64,000 bases of DNA from Lampropedia puyangensis (GCF_004833285.1 NZ_STFG01000001.1:310001-374000), one strand, 5' to 3'; positions 9,512 through 19,029 are shown, counted from the first letter of the stretch. Program-made: numbers and translations. The notes: a model not told the origin generated them from the letters alone.

Positions 9512-11026
9512 TTACACGTCGAACTTCACACCTTGAGCGAGCGGCAGCTCACGCGAGTAGTTGATGGTATTCGTGGCGCGGCGCATATAGGCTTTCCATG
9601 CATCGGAGCCGGATTCGCGCCCGCCGCCGGTTTCCTTGTCTCCGCCGAAAGCGCCTCCAATTTCGGCTCCCGACGTACCGATATTGACGTTGGCAATACC
9701 GCAGTCTGAGCCGCTGGCAGACAGAAATACTTCGGTTTCACGCACATCGTTGCTGAAGATTGCCGATGACAGTCCCTGTGGTACATCGTTTTGCAGTGCA
9801 ACAGCTTCTTCGAGCTGTTCATAGGTCAGTACATACAAAATCGGTGCAAAAGTCTCGTGCCGCACAGTGTTGGTTTGGCGATCCATCTCAACGATGGCAG
9901 GCTTGACGTAGTAGGCATTCGGATACGTATCTTGAAGCACACGTTCGCCGCCAAATACCTTGCCGCCGTCGGCCTGTGCGGATTGCAGAGCAGACTGCAT
10001 GCCATTGAAGGAGTCCTTGTCCACCAGTGGGCCTAGCAGCGTGCCTTGGTTTAGTGGGTTTCCGATGGGCAAGCCGCTGTAGGCTTTTTTCAACCGTGCT
10101 ACTAGCGCTTCACGCACGCTGCTGTGTACGATTAGGCGGCGCGTGCTGGTGCAGCGCTGGCCAGCCGTTCCCACTGCTGCAAAAGCAATGCCGCGCACAG
10201 CCAGATCGAGATCTGCGCTGGGGGTAACGATGACTGCATTATTGCCCCCCAGCTCCAGCAACGAGCGGCCAAAACGGCGTGCCACACGGGGGCCAACTTC
10301 GCGACCCATGCGCGTACTGCCGGTCGCGGACAGTAATGCCACACGTGAATCATCAACCAACTGTTCGCCCACATCATGACCGCCAATCAGCACTTGATTC
10401 AGATGGGCTGGTGCGTCAGCAAAGCGCGCGATAGCACGTTCAAATACTGCTTGACAGGCCAGTGCTGTAAGCGGTGTTTTTTCCGACGGTTTCCACACCA
10501 CTGAGTCGCCTGCAACTAAGGCCAGTGCGGTATTCCAGGACCATACGGCCATTGGAAAATTGAACGCAGTAATAACGCCCACAACACCTAATGGATGCCA
10601 CGTTTCTAGCATGCGGTGGCCGGGACGCTCAGAGGCGATTGTCAGGCCGTAAAGCTGGCGCGACAGACCAACTGCAAAATCGCAGATATCGATCATTTCC
10701 TGCACTTCGCCCAATCCTTCACTGATGATTTTTCCAGCTTCCAGAGAGATCAGTTGACCCAGCGCTTGTTTCTCCGCGCGCAGTTCTTCGCCCAATAAAC
10801 GTACCAGTTCTCCACGTCGAGGTGAAGGCACATTACGCCACTCCAGCCAGGCAGAATGTGCGCGCTGAATAATCTGGTCGGTTTGCTCAGTTGTGTGTGG
10901 CACGAGGCGTCCCAATTCAGCGCCATCAATGGGCGAACGCACTCGCATAGTGCCAGCTTCCTGTAATGCGTCAGCTGCGCCTAGGCGTTCGAGAATTTCG
11001 CGAGTAAGTTGTACGGTTTGAGTCAT
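9512..11026 (-). CDS. amaB: L-2-aminoadipate-6-semialdehyde dehydrogenase (AmaB/ALDH7-type)
   Basis: 504 residues of the aldehyde dehydrogenase superfamily. The cofactor segment reads GVITAFNFPMAVWSWN and VVWKPSEKTPLTA. The catalytic parts are LELGGNNAVIV and GQRCTSTRR with the nucleophilic Cys. FNFPMAVWSWN and the GGNNA variant are typical of the ALDH7 group (antiquitin, Pseudomonas AmaB), which oxidises 2-aminoadipate 6-semialdehyde (piperideine-6-carboxylate) to 2-aminoadipate with NAD. Neighbours supply the step before (pipecolate oxidase) and after (aminotransferase). The start at 11026 gives MTQTVQLTREIL; a longer frame 22 codons upstream runs through a palindrome and is unlikely. Confidence 0.9.
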   Translation of the reverse strand: MTQTVQLTREILERLGAADALQEAGTMRVRSPIDGAELGRLVPHTTEQTDQIIQRAHSAWLEWRNVPSPRRGELVRLLGEELRAEKQALGQLISLEAGKIISEGLGEVQEMIDICDFAVGLSRQLYGLTIASERPGHRMLETWHPLGVVGVITAFNFPMAVWSWNTALALVAGDSVVWKPSEKTPLTALACQAVFERAIARFADAPAHLNQVLIGGHDVGEQLVDDSRVALLSATGSTRMGREVGPRVARRFGRSLLELGGNNAVIVTPSADLDLAVRGIAFAAVGTAGQRCTSTRRLIVHSSVREALVARLKKAYSGLPIGNPLNQGTLLGPLVDKDSFNGMQSALQSAQADGGKVFGGERVLQDTYPNAYYVKPAIVEMDRQTNTVRHETFAPILYVLTYEQLEEAVALQNDVPQGLSSAIFSNDVRETEVFLSASGSDCGIANVNIGTSGAEIGGAFGGDKETGGGRESGSDAWKAYMRRATNTINYSRELPLAQGVKFDV

Positions 11027-11053
11027 TGGTTGAAATCCAGTGAAGAGATTCTG

Positions 11054-11068
11054 ATGTTGGCGCAACAT
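11054..11068. promoter_or_regulatory. Operator-like palindrome ATGTTG-N3-CAACAT
   Basis: A perfect 6-bp dyad with a 3-base centre, 28 bases before the dehydrogenase start in a 255-base gap. The gap size suggests the dehydrogenase has its own promoter here; the dyad may be an operator. Confidence 0.35.
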
Positions 11069-11281
11069 TGGTGCCGCCATTCGAAAGAGCACCAGGCTCC
11101 TGAGTTGAAACAGCCCGAGACGGCTTCATTCATGAAAACCTTGGTCTGAGCACAAGTCCGAATCCATCGTGGTGGACTCAGTGAAACCTCTGGCGCTATT
11201 GCCACGGAGCTTCTGATGCGAAACGTTTTTATTGGTAGCTCTCCTCCTTATCGTGAGTTGGCTCAGGATTGGCTAATGGCT

Positions 11282-12532
11282 TCAGTGTTGATGGTGAGCC
11301 GGCACGGATTTGGTTTGTATACCGGCGGTTTCTGCTTCGGCAAATGCTTGCCCAAGGCGCACAACGGCCTCTTGAATTTGTGGCATGTCGGGACCTGCGA
11401 AAGACAGGCGCATAGCTTGCAATCCCTTGCCTTCGGGGTCGAAGGCTGTGCCAGGTACATAGAGCACATTAGCGCGCACGGCAGCTTGGAAAAGCACTGC
11501 GGAATCGATGGGGCTGACGATATCTACCCACAGGAACATTCCACCCTCAGGAGTGACAAAGCGCACTCTGTCGGTTAACGTCTCCGAGAGAGCTTCCGTT
11601 AGTGTTTGCATGCGACGCGAATACTCAGCAGCAGCAAGCGATACGCGCTCCTCGTAACGCCCCAGGCGCAGATATTCGGCTGCAATTGCTTGCGTAAGCG
11701 CAGATGTGCACAGGTCGACGGTTTGCTTGGCAATTGCACAGCGGCGCAGCACATCTGGCCTAGCCACTAACCATCCTGTGCGCAATGCAGGAGCTACTGT
11801 TTTGGATAGGCTGGAAAGATAAACCACCGGGTTGTCGCTTGCTTGCCATTCGGCGCCATATTGATATAGGGTCGTCGCCTTGTGACCTGTAAAGGTCAGT
11901 TCGCCATACGGATCGTCTTCAACTATCAGTACGCCATACTCAACAGCAAGGGCCACAAGCTCACGGCGGCGGCCATCCGCGAGGAGAGTGCCGCCTGGGT
12001 TTGAGAAATTTGGCACTGTGTAAAGCAGTTTGGGGCGCTGGTGGATCGGACTCTCAGCGAGAATGACGCGCAATCGGTCTATATCGAGGCCATTGGCGTC
12101 TGTTGGAACCGTTATTAATCGGGCATTGGCCAGCCGCAATGCCTGGATTGCCGCAGGGTAAGCAGGGCTTTCGATCAACACCGTATCGCCCGGATCTAGG
12201 AAAACCCGCAGTAGCAAGTCGAATGCCTGCTGTGAACCAGTCGTGACGAGTACATCCCCCGCTCCTGCAACTCCCCCTCGACCAGCCATCAGGGCACCTA
12301 AAGCCTCGCGCAATTCAGGTTGACCCTCGGTGGGACCGTACTGCAGCACTGCACCTCCACGCACCATCGTACGTTGGCAGGCCTCGTCAAGACCTTCGAC
12401 GTCAAACAATGAGGGCGAAGGGTAACCTCCGGCCAGAGAAATAATCCCGGGCTGACTCAGATAAGGAAATAGCTCGCGAATCGGTGATCCGGTTGGTTGA
12501 GCAAAAAGAGAAGAAAAGGCAGGGAGTGTCAT
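11282..12532 (-). CDS. PLP-dependent aminotransferase, likely 2-aminoadipate transaminase
   Basis: 416 residues, fold-type I class I/II aminotransferase without a DNA-binding domain. Visible parts are the N-terminal FPYLSQPGIISLAGGYPSP, TTGSQQAFDLLLR, the PLP-contacting VPNFSNPGG and VEDDPYGEL, and the Schiff-base lysine in SSLSKTVAPALRTGW. This is the LysN/MocR-like group that converts 2-aminoadipate plus 2-oxoglutarate to 2-oxoadipate plus glutamate. Its place between a semialdehyde dehydrogenase that makes 2-aminoadipate and a 2-oxoadipate decarboxylase supports that role. Other aromatic or branched amino acids remain possible substrates. Confidence 0.88.
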   Translation of the reverse strand: MTLPAFSSLFAQPTGSPIRELFPYLSQPGIISLAGGYPSPSLFDVEGLDEACQRTMVRGGAVLQYGPTEGQPELREALGALMAGRGGVAGAGDVLVTTGSQQAFDLLLRVFLDPGDTVLIESPAYPAAIQALRLANARLITVPTDANGLDIDRLRVILAESPIHQRPKLLYTVPNFSNPGGTLLADGRRRELVALAVEYGVLIVEDDPYGELTFTGHKATTLYQYGAEWQASDNPVVYLSSLSKTVAPALRTGWLVARPDVLRRCAIAKQTVDLCTSALTQAIAAEYLRLGRYEERVSLAAAEYSRRMQTLTEALSETLTDRVRFVTPEGGMFLWVDIVSPIDSAVLFQAAVRANVLYVPGTAFDPEGKGLQAMRLSFAGPDMPQIQEAVVRLGQAFAEAETAGIQTKSVPAHHQH

Positions 12533-12585
12533 GTCATTTCACATAAAGCATCGTGGTTGCAATTCAGCGTTTGCAGCGGCCAAAT

Positions 12586-13872
12586 TCAGAAGCGCACACC
12601 AGTCGCGCTTGCAACTTGGGCGCCGGCTTCGTAAAAAGCCTCGCGCACCGCCTTGCAGGAGACAGTGGCAATAGGAGTTACAGGCAACGGCATTTCCTCC
12701 ATGCTGATTTCACCCAAAATCAGGCGTGCTATTTCGCGGCCGAAAACGGTGCCCGGTGCAATGCCCCGGCCGTTGTAGCCGCTGAAAGACAGAGTCTGGC
12801 GACCAAGTTCATGAAAGCGTGGCAACGCGTTTGAAGTCATGCCGATCTGTCCATACCACTCGTGTTCAAAGTCAACATCGCGCAGTTCAGGAAACAAATC
12901 CACCAAAGCTTTCCGAGCCCAGCGCCTGTGCACCGTCAAGCCTGGTCCTCGTAGCGCTCCGACGCTGCCCAAGATCAATCGACCAGCCATATCAAGACGA
13001 AACGAGGTAAGAATGGAGCGGGTGTCCCAAGCGCCATGCAAGCCAGGCAGAATGCGGCTGCGCACTTCGCGGCTAAGCGGCTCGGTCGCTAGGTTGAAGA
13101 ATGGAAGTCGCACAATTTCGCTATGCAACTGCGGCCAAACACCTTTGGTGTATGCATTGGTTGCCACAACCACCCAGTCGGCTTCGACGGAACCGCTGGC
13201 TGTATTGAGCTGCCAATGGGTGCCATGGTCTTGGGTGGATACTACGGCACTGTGTTCATACAGGCGAACACCTGCTGCCCTTGCTGCATGCGCCAAACCA
13301 CGTGCATAGCCCAATGGTTGAATGGTGCCTGCACGTTTATCTAGTAGTCCGCCGGAGAAAGCTGAGGTTCCGGTGGCGCGTGCAATTGCATCCGCATCCA
13401 ATAGTTCCACAGGAGCGCCTAACTCGCGCCACTGTTGCCAGCGATCCGTTACGTCCTTCAGGCCCGACTGTCCTACTGCACAATGCAGCGTGCCATTGTT
13501 AATTGCCTCGCATTCCATGCCGTGCTGCTTTACCAGCCCATAGACCACGGAGGGGGCGTCAGTCAGCAGATGTAGTAGGCGAGAGCCATACACTTGCCCT
13601 AATTCATCAGGTAGTGCGCGGGGCTTGACCCACATGCCCGCATTCACCAGGCCGCAATTGCGGCCTGAGCCACCAAAACCAATCTGCTCGCCTTCTAATA
13701 GCACCACTGATGCGCCACCAATTGCCAGATGCAGAGCTGTCGACAGACCTGTATAGCCGCCACCGACTACAACAACATCGGCCTTGATAGGGTTTTCGGT
13801 TAGGACTGTGCATTCAGGCGCAGGGGGGGCGGAGGCTTCCCACAATCCATGGCTACGTGTATCGCCCTTCAT
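12586..13872 (-). CDS. amaA: FAD-dependent oxidase, likely L-pipecolate oxidase (AmaA)
   Basis: 428 residues of the DAO/glycine oxidase fold. An FAD-binding Rossmann motif VVVVGGGYTGLSTALHLA lies at about 33-50, followed by GGSGRNCGLVNAG. The C-terminal flavin-contacting segment is SFSGYNGRGIAPGTVFGRE. The overall pattern matches Pseudomonas AmaA, which oxidises L-pipecolate to piperideine-6-carboxylate, the cyclic form of aminoadipate semialdehyde. The start overlaps the stop of the upstream decarboxylase gene by 4 bases (ATGA), so the two are co-translated. The next gene is 53 bases downstream. Without the cluster the substrate could only be called an imino or secondary amino acid. Confidence 0.87.
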   Translation of the reverse strand: MKGDTRSHGLWEASAPPAPECTVLTENPIKADVVVVGGGYTGLSTALHLAIGGASVVLLEGEQIGFGGSGRNCGLVNAGMWVKPRALPDELGQVYGSRLLHLLTDAPSVVYGLVKQHGMECEAINNGTLHCAVGQSGLKDVTDRWQQWRELGAPVELLDADAIARATGTSAFSGGLLDKRAGTIQPLGYARGLAHAARAAGVRLYEHSAVVSTQDHGTHWQLNTASGSVEADWVVVATNAYTKGVWPQLHSEIVRLPFFNLATEPLSREVRSRILPGLHGAWDTRSILTSFRLDMAGRLILGSVGALRGPGLTVHRRWARKALVDLFPELRDVDFEHEWYGQIGMTSNALPRFHELGRQTLSFSGYNGRGIAPGTVFGREIARLILGEISMEEMPLPVTPIATVSCKAVREAFYEAGAQVASATGVRF

Positions 13873-15251
13873 GCTTGCACCTCCGCCATGTAACGCAACC
13901 TCAATACTTCTTCAGAATGGCTTTGTGCTGCTTCGTAAAGCTCGATTTCATCGAGCACGTATGTGCCCGGTTGAGCTTCGAAAGTAGCCTTGGCTGAGTA
14001 ACTCTTCTGCTTCGCCCCACCAAAATTGGATTGAGAGATGCCAGTCGCACTAACTGGGAGGAAGTTTTCGTAAATAATCGGTGTAATCGCCACACTGCTG
14101 GATTGCACCAATGTGCGGATATTCCAAGGGCTTCCATCCTTGGCCGCTGCCGCGAAGGGTTTTTGGTCGCGCTGTTCGTAGCGAAAAAATGCAAGGCCAC
14201 GCTCGTAAAGTTCGGTAAGATCATCTGGGAAATCAGCAGAGACAGTTTTTACTCGTTCCGAATAGTCGCTGCTGATATTGCCTTCTCCATCAATTTCGCG
14301 TACCTGTGACGGTAGCTCGTCATACAGTTGACGGCTCGGTCGTGTTAAGGCAATTCCAAGTTGTTCGATTTCACCAAAGTGAGCGGTATGTGAACCTGCA
14401 TGGTCGTTACTGCCAACAAAGGTGATGTGCTCCTCCATCTCCTTGAAGCTAGTCTGACGCAACAATATCTGATGGATTCTTTTTGCCGGCCCTTCGATCA
14501 CATCTTTAGTGCGAATTCCCTGTTGTGGCATTTCCATCTGGACGGCATCAATATCCAGCGTACGTGGCGTGAGATGATTAATGTGAGGTCCCTTGAAGCA
14601 GACGACATCCGTGATCAAGCGATGGACGCTACGCAGCTGGTGGTAGATTTTTTCATCCACAGTGACCTTGTTATACCAACGGAGGGTTTCGGTGACGCCA
14701 TGCATAAATGCGTCTGCATCGGCTTCGGGCAGCCCGCCTTGCCGCTCAGTGCGAGCTACCACGCTCAGCACTTGAGTCGGAAAAATATCACTGAGCTCCA
14801 GAATAGCTGCGGCATTTCCGTGTAACGCTTCGTCCTCAATCAGTTCAGGCCGCAGCAAAGATGTGAAGATGCGGAAGGGTTTGATGTGCAAGATGTCGTC
14901 GTCGACTGGTCTGAAAGCGGTAGAGTGGCCTGGAACGCTAGCAGCCGCTAAGTCGTAATAACCGACAGGGTGCATGCCCATGACGCGGAATACTCGTCGA
15001 ATATTGGATAACTCGTCAGCAGTGCCTACGCGGATTGCACTATGGCGCTCGATATTCAAACGTGCCAGCTCACCGTGACACTCCAGTGCCTCATGTTGAT
15101 CAGAATCAGCCAGCAAAACAGCGGCATTGATATCGTGCACCAGCTCCAGCAATACGCCGTATTGATGAACCTCTTGGCGACACATTTCCGACATGGCCCG
15201 AGAAAAACGGGAGTGAATTTCATCAGAGGAGGCAAAACTACTGGTAGTCAT
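13869..15251 (-). CDS. hglS: 2-oxoadipate dioxygenase/decarboxylase HglS (DUF1338)
   Basis: 460 residues of the DUF1338/YdcJ family. In Pseudomonas putida, HglS is a non-heme Fe(II) enzyme turning 2-oxoadipate into D-2-hydroxyglutarate. I see the substrate-arginine and first metal-histidine segment ERHSAIRVGT (about 68-77), the second histidine in GPHINHLTPR and the glutamate in HFGEIEQLGIALTR, all in family order. The ATG at 15251 gives MTTSSFASSDEIHSRF; a frame 10 codons longer has no better signal. It is the first gene of the reverse-strand cluster, divergent from a LysR regulator, with dyads in the shared promoter gap. Its presence is the strongest marker that the cluster degrades lysine through 2-oxoadipate. 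Confidence 0.92.
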   Translation of the reverse strand: MTTSSFASSDEIHSRFSRAMSEMCRQEVHQYGVLLELVHDINAAVLLADSDQHEALECHGELARLNIERHSAIRVGTADELSNIRRVFRVMGMHPVGYYDLAAASVPGHSTAFRPVDDDILHIKPFRIFTSLLRPELIEDEALHGNAAAILELSDIFPTQVLSVVARTERQGGLPEADADAFMHGVTETLRWYNKVTVDEKIYHQLRSVHRLITDVVCFKGPHINHLTPRTLDIDAVQMEMPQQGIRTKDVIEGPAKRIHQILLRQTSFKEMEEHITFVGSNDHAGSHTAHFGEIEQLGIALTRPSRQLYDELPSQVREIDGEGNISSDYSERVKTVSADFPDDLTELYERGLAFFRYEQRDQKPFAAAAKDGSPWNIRTLVQSSSVAITPIIYENFLPVSATGISQSNFGGAKQKSYSAKATFEAQPGTYVLDEIELYEAAQSHSEEVLRLRYMAEVQA

Positions 15252-15291
15252 AGCGCAGCACCGGAAAGTTATGAAATGCACGAAGTTGGTG

Positions 15292-15314
15292 TAGTTCAGT
15301 CTTATATGGAACTA
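15292..15314. promoter_or_regulatory. Dyad TAGTTC-N11-GAACTA (LysR-type site)
   Basis: A perfect 6-bp inverted repeat with 11 bases between the arms, the geometry of LysR-family T-N11-A boxes. It sits 41 bases before the HglS start and within the gap shared with the LysR gene. A third GAACTA stands at 15339-15344 and a further TAGTTC at 15406-15411. Confidence 0.6.
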
Positions 15315-15400
15315 TCTAACGATGGCCAACTGCGCAGCGAACTAGCTTTTGAAAAAATTGGCATTTTTATTAAATGCCTTCATTTTTATGGAAAACCCTT

Positions 15401-15425
15401 ATAACTAGTTCTTGTCTCTAGTTAT
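15401..15425. promoter_or_regulatory. Dyad ATAACTAG-N9-CTAGTTAT
   Basis: A perfect 8-bp inverted repeat with a 9-base spacer in the same divergent promoter gap. It contains the TAGTTC hexamer shared with the dyad at 15292-15314. Most likely a second binding site for the adjacent LysR regulator. The rest of the gap to 15707 is A/T-rich without a further clear signal. Confidence 0.6.
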
Positions 15426-15707
15426 TTTTGCTTTTTTTGCCTTTTGATGTTTGTGATTTTGCGTGCCGATTGATGACTGGGTCAAACGATCATTTAGACT
15501 CATGTTGTTCTGATTTGTAATGATTGGGGTTAGTGGATCGTGTGTTTACAAGATTCCTACTACCCATTGCGTTTTCTCGAGGCGTGTGCTAACTGCTGGT
15601 GTATATCAATACGGCTCAACGTTCTAGAAACAGATCGGCAACTTGCTGCTTTGCATTCATCCATAGTTGGACTCTGGATACTTGTTCCTCACAAAGACAA
15701 CTTTGCC

Positions 15708-16628
15708 ATGGCCTTACCTCGTCGCTTTCTGCCTCCGATGCATGTTCTCTGCGCCTTCGAAGCAGCTGCTCGGCTTGGCAGTTTTACTGCCGCTGCTGCT
15801 GAGCTAAATCTGACTCAAAGTGCTGTCAGTCGCCAGATAAGAATGCTTGAAGAAATGCTGGATGCTGGCCTGTTCATTAGAGAACGACAGACCGTCAAAC
15901 TGACCCAGGCAGGAAGTGCGTACGCACAGGAAGTACGCGAGTCTCTCAAGCGCATCGCCAATGCCACGCTGGGGTTCAAGGCGAACCCGCATGGTGGTAC
16001 GCTCAATCTTGCCATCCTGCCCACTTTCGGTATGCGCTGGCTGGCGCCGCGTCTGCCGCGTTTCATCGCCAGTAATCCCGGTGTCACAATCAATCTCGTA
16101 ACACGGCTTCAGCCATTTGACTTCCAGTTGGAGAACAGCGTCGATGCCGCTATCCACTACGGTCAACCAGACTGGCCTGGCGCCAAACTAGACTTTCTAC
16201 TACCTGAGACCGTGGTGCCTGCATGCAGTCGGGCGATGCGAGACCGCTATCACTTCAAGGAGATATCGGATCTGCTGCAAGCACCGCTGCTTCACTTGGT
16301 GTCTCGGCCAGATGCTTGGGAGCGCTGGTTTGCGGCGCAGGGGCTCGATGACGTAGTGATTCATGGCATGCTGCTTGATCAGTTTGCATTAGTCACTCAG
16401 GCCGCTATTGCTGACTTAGGGGTGGCGCTGCTGCCGCAATTCTTGTTCAAGGATGAATTCGCACGTGGTGATTTAGTCTTCGCCATTGATGCTCCTAGCC
16501 AGAATACCGAGGCCTACTATCTCGCTTGTCCTATAGGCAAGCATGACCATCCCCCTTTGCAGGCATTCCGTCGCTGGCTGCAGACTGAAGTTCACGCGCA
16601 TGAGGTGGCACTGGATCAGGCCTCCTAA
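15708..16628 (+). CDS. LysR-family transcriptional regulator, GcvA-like
   Basis: 306 residues from the ATG at 15708 (MALPRRFLPPMHVLCAFE); 56 upstream in-frame codons show no family sequence. The winged helix-turn-helix is AFEAAARLGSFTAAAAELNLTQSAVSRQIRMLE (about 14-46). A LysR effector domain follows, with FGMRWLAPRLPRF and the SVDAAIHYG segment typical of the GcvA/AmpR subgroup. It is transcribed away from hglS and probably controls the lysine degradation genes through the dyads in the 456-base gap. The effector may be a pathway intermediate such as 2-aminoadipate or pipecolate, but this is inference. Confidence 0.92.
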   Translation: MALPRRFLPPMHVLCAFEAAARLGSFTAAAAELNLTQSAVSRQIRMLEEMLDAGLFIRERQTVKLTQAGSAYAQEVRESLKRIANATLGFKANPHGGTLNLAILPTFGMRWLAPRLPRFIASNPGVTINLVTRLQPFDFQLENSVDAAIHYGQPDWPGAKLDFLLPETVVPACSRAMRDRYHFKEISDLLQAPLLHLVSRPDAWERWFAAQGLDDVVIHGMLLDQFALVTQAAIADLGVALLPQFLFKDEFARGDLVFAIDAPSQNTEAYYLACPIGKHDHPPLQAFRRWLQTEVHAHEVALDQAS

Positions 16629-16911
16629 TTTGTAGAGCGCGCAATCCGGTGGGTTCAGCCGGATGGTTGAAGATGGAGAGTTTCTGGGGTGGTATGTGCT
16701 CTTCTCGCGAAGCCGCATGTCCCCCGATAGCATATGGAATGCAAGGGCTTTACTGCAATAGGCCGTGTGCTTTCTAACGCTGCAACAAGGCCTGCCTGCG
16801 TCCAGTAAGCTGGCGTTTGCTTTTGTAGCGTGCCTGAAGGATGCTTTATGCCATCCTGCAGAGTGTGCGTCCTAAAATAGGCATTTGCTTTTTGGGAAAA
16901 TGATTAAAGCC

Positions 16912-19029
16912 ATGCGTATTCCGACCACTGCATACCGACCTATTCAAGCCCTGCCTGATACGTTGATCAGTCAGATCGCGGCGGGGGAGGTGGTGGAGCG
17001 ACCCGCGTCTGTTGTGCGAGAGTTGCTGGATAACGCCTTGGATGCTGGGGCAAGCCAGCTGCAATTGAGGTTGCTGGCGGGCGGTATTCGCCATATCGTG
17101 ATCGAGGACGATGGGCGCGGGATGCCTGCTGAGGATTTGGCTCTGTCCATTCATCGCCATGCCACCAGCAAAATTCGTTCGCTGGATGATTTGGAGTCGG
17201 TCATGACGATGGGCTTTCGCGGTGAAGCGTTGGCAGCCATCGGTTCGGTTTCGGAGCTGCGTATCACCTCTCGCACCGCCGACAGTGCCAATGCCATGAT
17301 GCTGGATGCTTCCAGCGGTGAAATGGAGCCCGCTGCGCGCAGCGTGGGGACCACGGTGGAAGTGAAAGAGTTGTTTTTCTCAACCCCTGCGCGCCGCAAG
17401 TTTCTCAAATCTGAAACCACTGAATTAGGGCACTGCATTGAAGCGGTGCGCAGGCATGCACTGGCCCGGCCCGATGTGGACTTTGCAGTCTGGCATGGTG
17501 GCAAGTTGCAGTACCAATGGCGAGGTCCTGAATTGTCTCGTGCTCAAGAGCCAGACCATGGTGTTGATGCCGCAGGTTTTTTTGAAGGTTTGACAGAAAC
17601 CTTTAAAGAGGTCGAGCGTGCACAGTGGGACAGGCGCATTGCTGATGTGATGGGCGCTGAGTTTATGGAGTATTCAGTTCCGGTAGACCACCAAGAAGCG
17701 GGCGTGCATGTGTATGGCCGTGCAGGCATGCCAACCCACTCGCGAAACCGGGCAGATCAGCAATATTGCTTTGTCAATGGCCGATATGTGCGTGAGAAAA
17801 CCATAGCCCATGCAGCACGTTCTGCGTATGAAGATGTGCTGCATGGCCATCGTCAGCCGGTGTACGTGTTGTATGTGGAGATTGACCCGCATCAGGTGGA
17901 CGTGAATGTCCATCCGACAAAGATTGAAGTGCGCTTTCGCGATGGGCGGCTTGTGCATTCAGCCGTGCGCCACGCGTTGGAAAAAGCCATTGCCCCTTCG
18001 CGTGCAACGACAGCCAGTGCTGCAGATGTGCAGGCGAACAACCCCAGTGCTGCTGCGCAGGAGTCTAAATACCCTTCCGGCTATGCGTGGCAGTCCAGTG
18101 CATCGCAGCAAGGTTTGGGTTTTGCTTCGGATATTGAGAAAACGCGGCAAACCTTGCATGCCTTGTGGGGGGAAAATGCCATAGCGGCTAAAGGGGCCGA
18201 TGGGTTGGGGCGACCAGAAGTCGAGGGGCTTTATGCTTTGAATGAGTTCAGTGGCCCTGTCGCAAACGTGCAAGAGAGCGCAGTCTCTTGGGGCTATGAA
18301 GCCACACATGTAGGGGCTGTTGTTGAGGGCAGTGCTCACGTGCCGCAGACGCAAGCATGGGAGGCAGGGCTTGGTGAATATGCCTACGGCAGTACCAGCG
18401 CTCAGGAGATAGGCCACGTTGGCCAGTCAGCGAATACGGCACAAGAGTGGCCTTTGGGCAAAGCGTTGGCTCAGTTGCATGGTGTATATATTTTGGCGCA
18501 AAACCGCCAGGGTTTGGTGGTGGTGGATATGCATGCAGCCCATGAGCGCATTGTGTATGAGCGACTCAAAACTTTGCTGCATGATGCAGACATTCCAAGC
18601 CAGCCCTTGTTGATTCCTGCTACCTTTGTCGCAACACCCGTTGAAATGGCGACGGCAGAAAAACATGCGCAGACCTTGGTGCAACTCGGGTTGGAAGTGA
18701 CCGTTTTGACTGCGGAAAAATTGGCCGTGCGGTCCGTGCCTTCGGAGCTGCGTATGGCTGATCCGGCCGAACTGGCACGCAGCGTTTTGGCTGAGTTGGC
18801 GCAGCATGAGCACAGCACCGTTTTGCAGCGCGCACGCGATGAAGTGCTAGCTACCATGGCATGCCACGGCTCCGTGCGTGCCAACCGGCAGTTGACGCTG
18901 GAAGAAATGAACGCCTTATTGCGTCAAATGGAGGCCACTGAACGCTCAGACCAGTGCAACCACGGTCGGCCGACGTGGCGGCAGCTGTCCATGTCTGTAT
19001 TGGATCAGCTGTTTTTGCGTGGGCGTTGA
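16912..19029 (+). CDS. mutL: DNA mismatch repair endonuclease MutL
   Basis: 705 residues if started at MRIPTTAYRPIQALPD; ATG at 16900 is an equal alternative and neither has a strong Shine-Dalgarno. The GHKL ATPase motifs are in order: ELLDNALDAGA (Mg/ATP), EDDGRGM, GFRGEAL. The C-terminal half has the endonuclease metal motif DMHAAHERIVYE (D-x-H-A-x2-E-x4-E), ACHGSVRANR and CNHGRPT, so this is the nicking type of MutL found in bacteria without MutH. A Gln/Ser/Ala-rich linker joins the halves. MutL couples MutS mismatch recognition to strand incision. Confidence 0.97.
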   Translation: MRIPTTAYRPIQALPDTLISQIAAGEVVERPASVVRELLDNALDAGASQLQLRLLAGGIRHIVIEDDGRGMPAEDLALSIHRHATSKIRSLDDLESVMTMGFRGEALAAIGSVSELRITSRTADSANAMMLDASSGEMEPAARSVGTTVEVKELFFSTPARRKFLKSETTELGHCIEAVRRHALARPDVDFAVWHGGKLQYQWRGPELSRAQEPDHGVDAAGFFEGLTETFKEVERAQWDRRIADVMGAEFMEYSVPVDHQEAGVHVYGRAGMPTHSRNRADQQYCFVNGRYVREKTIAHAARSAYEDVLHGHRQPVYVLYVEIDPHQVDVNVHPTKIEVRFRDGRLVHSAVRHALEKAIAPSRATTASAADVQANNPSAAAQESKYPSGYAWQSSASQQGLGFASDIEKTRQTLHALWGENAIAAKGADGLGRPEVEGLYALNEFSGPVANVQESAVSWGYEATHVGAVVEGSAHVPQTQAWEAGLGEYAYGSTSAQEIGHVGQSANTAQEWPLGKALAQLHGVYILAQNRQGLVVVDMHAAHERIVYERLKTLLHDADIPSQPLLIPATFVATPVEMATAEKHAQTLVQLGLEVTVLTAEKLAVRSVPSELRMADPAELARSVLAELAQHEHSTVLQRARDEVLATMACHGSVRANRQLTLEEMNALLRQMEATERSDQCNHGRPTWRQLSMSVLDQLFLRGR

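Noticed and set aside
7639-16628. Genomic island inserted at tRNA-Gly carrying the lysine cluster
   Set aside because: No integrase and no second copy of the tRNA 3' end was seen, and composition of the cluster does not differ obviously from its surroundings.
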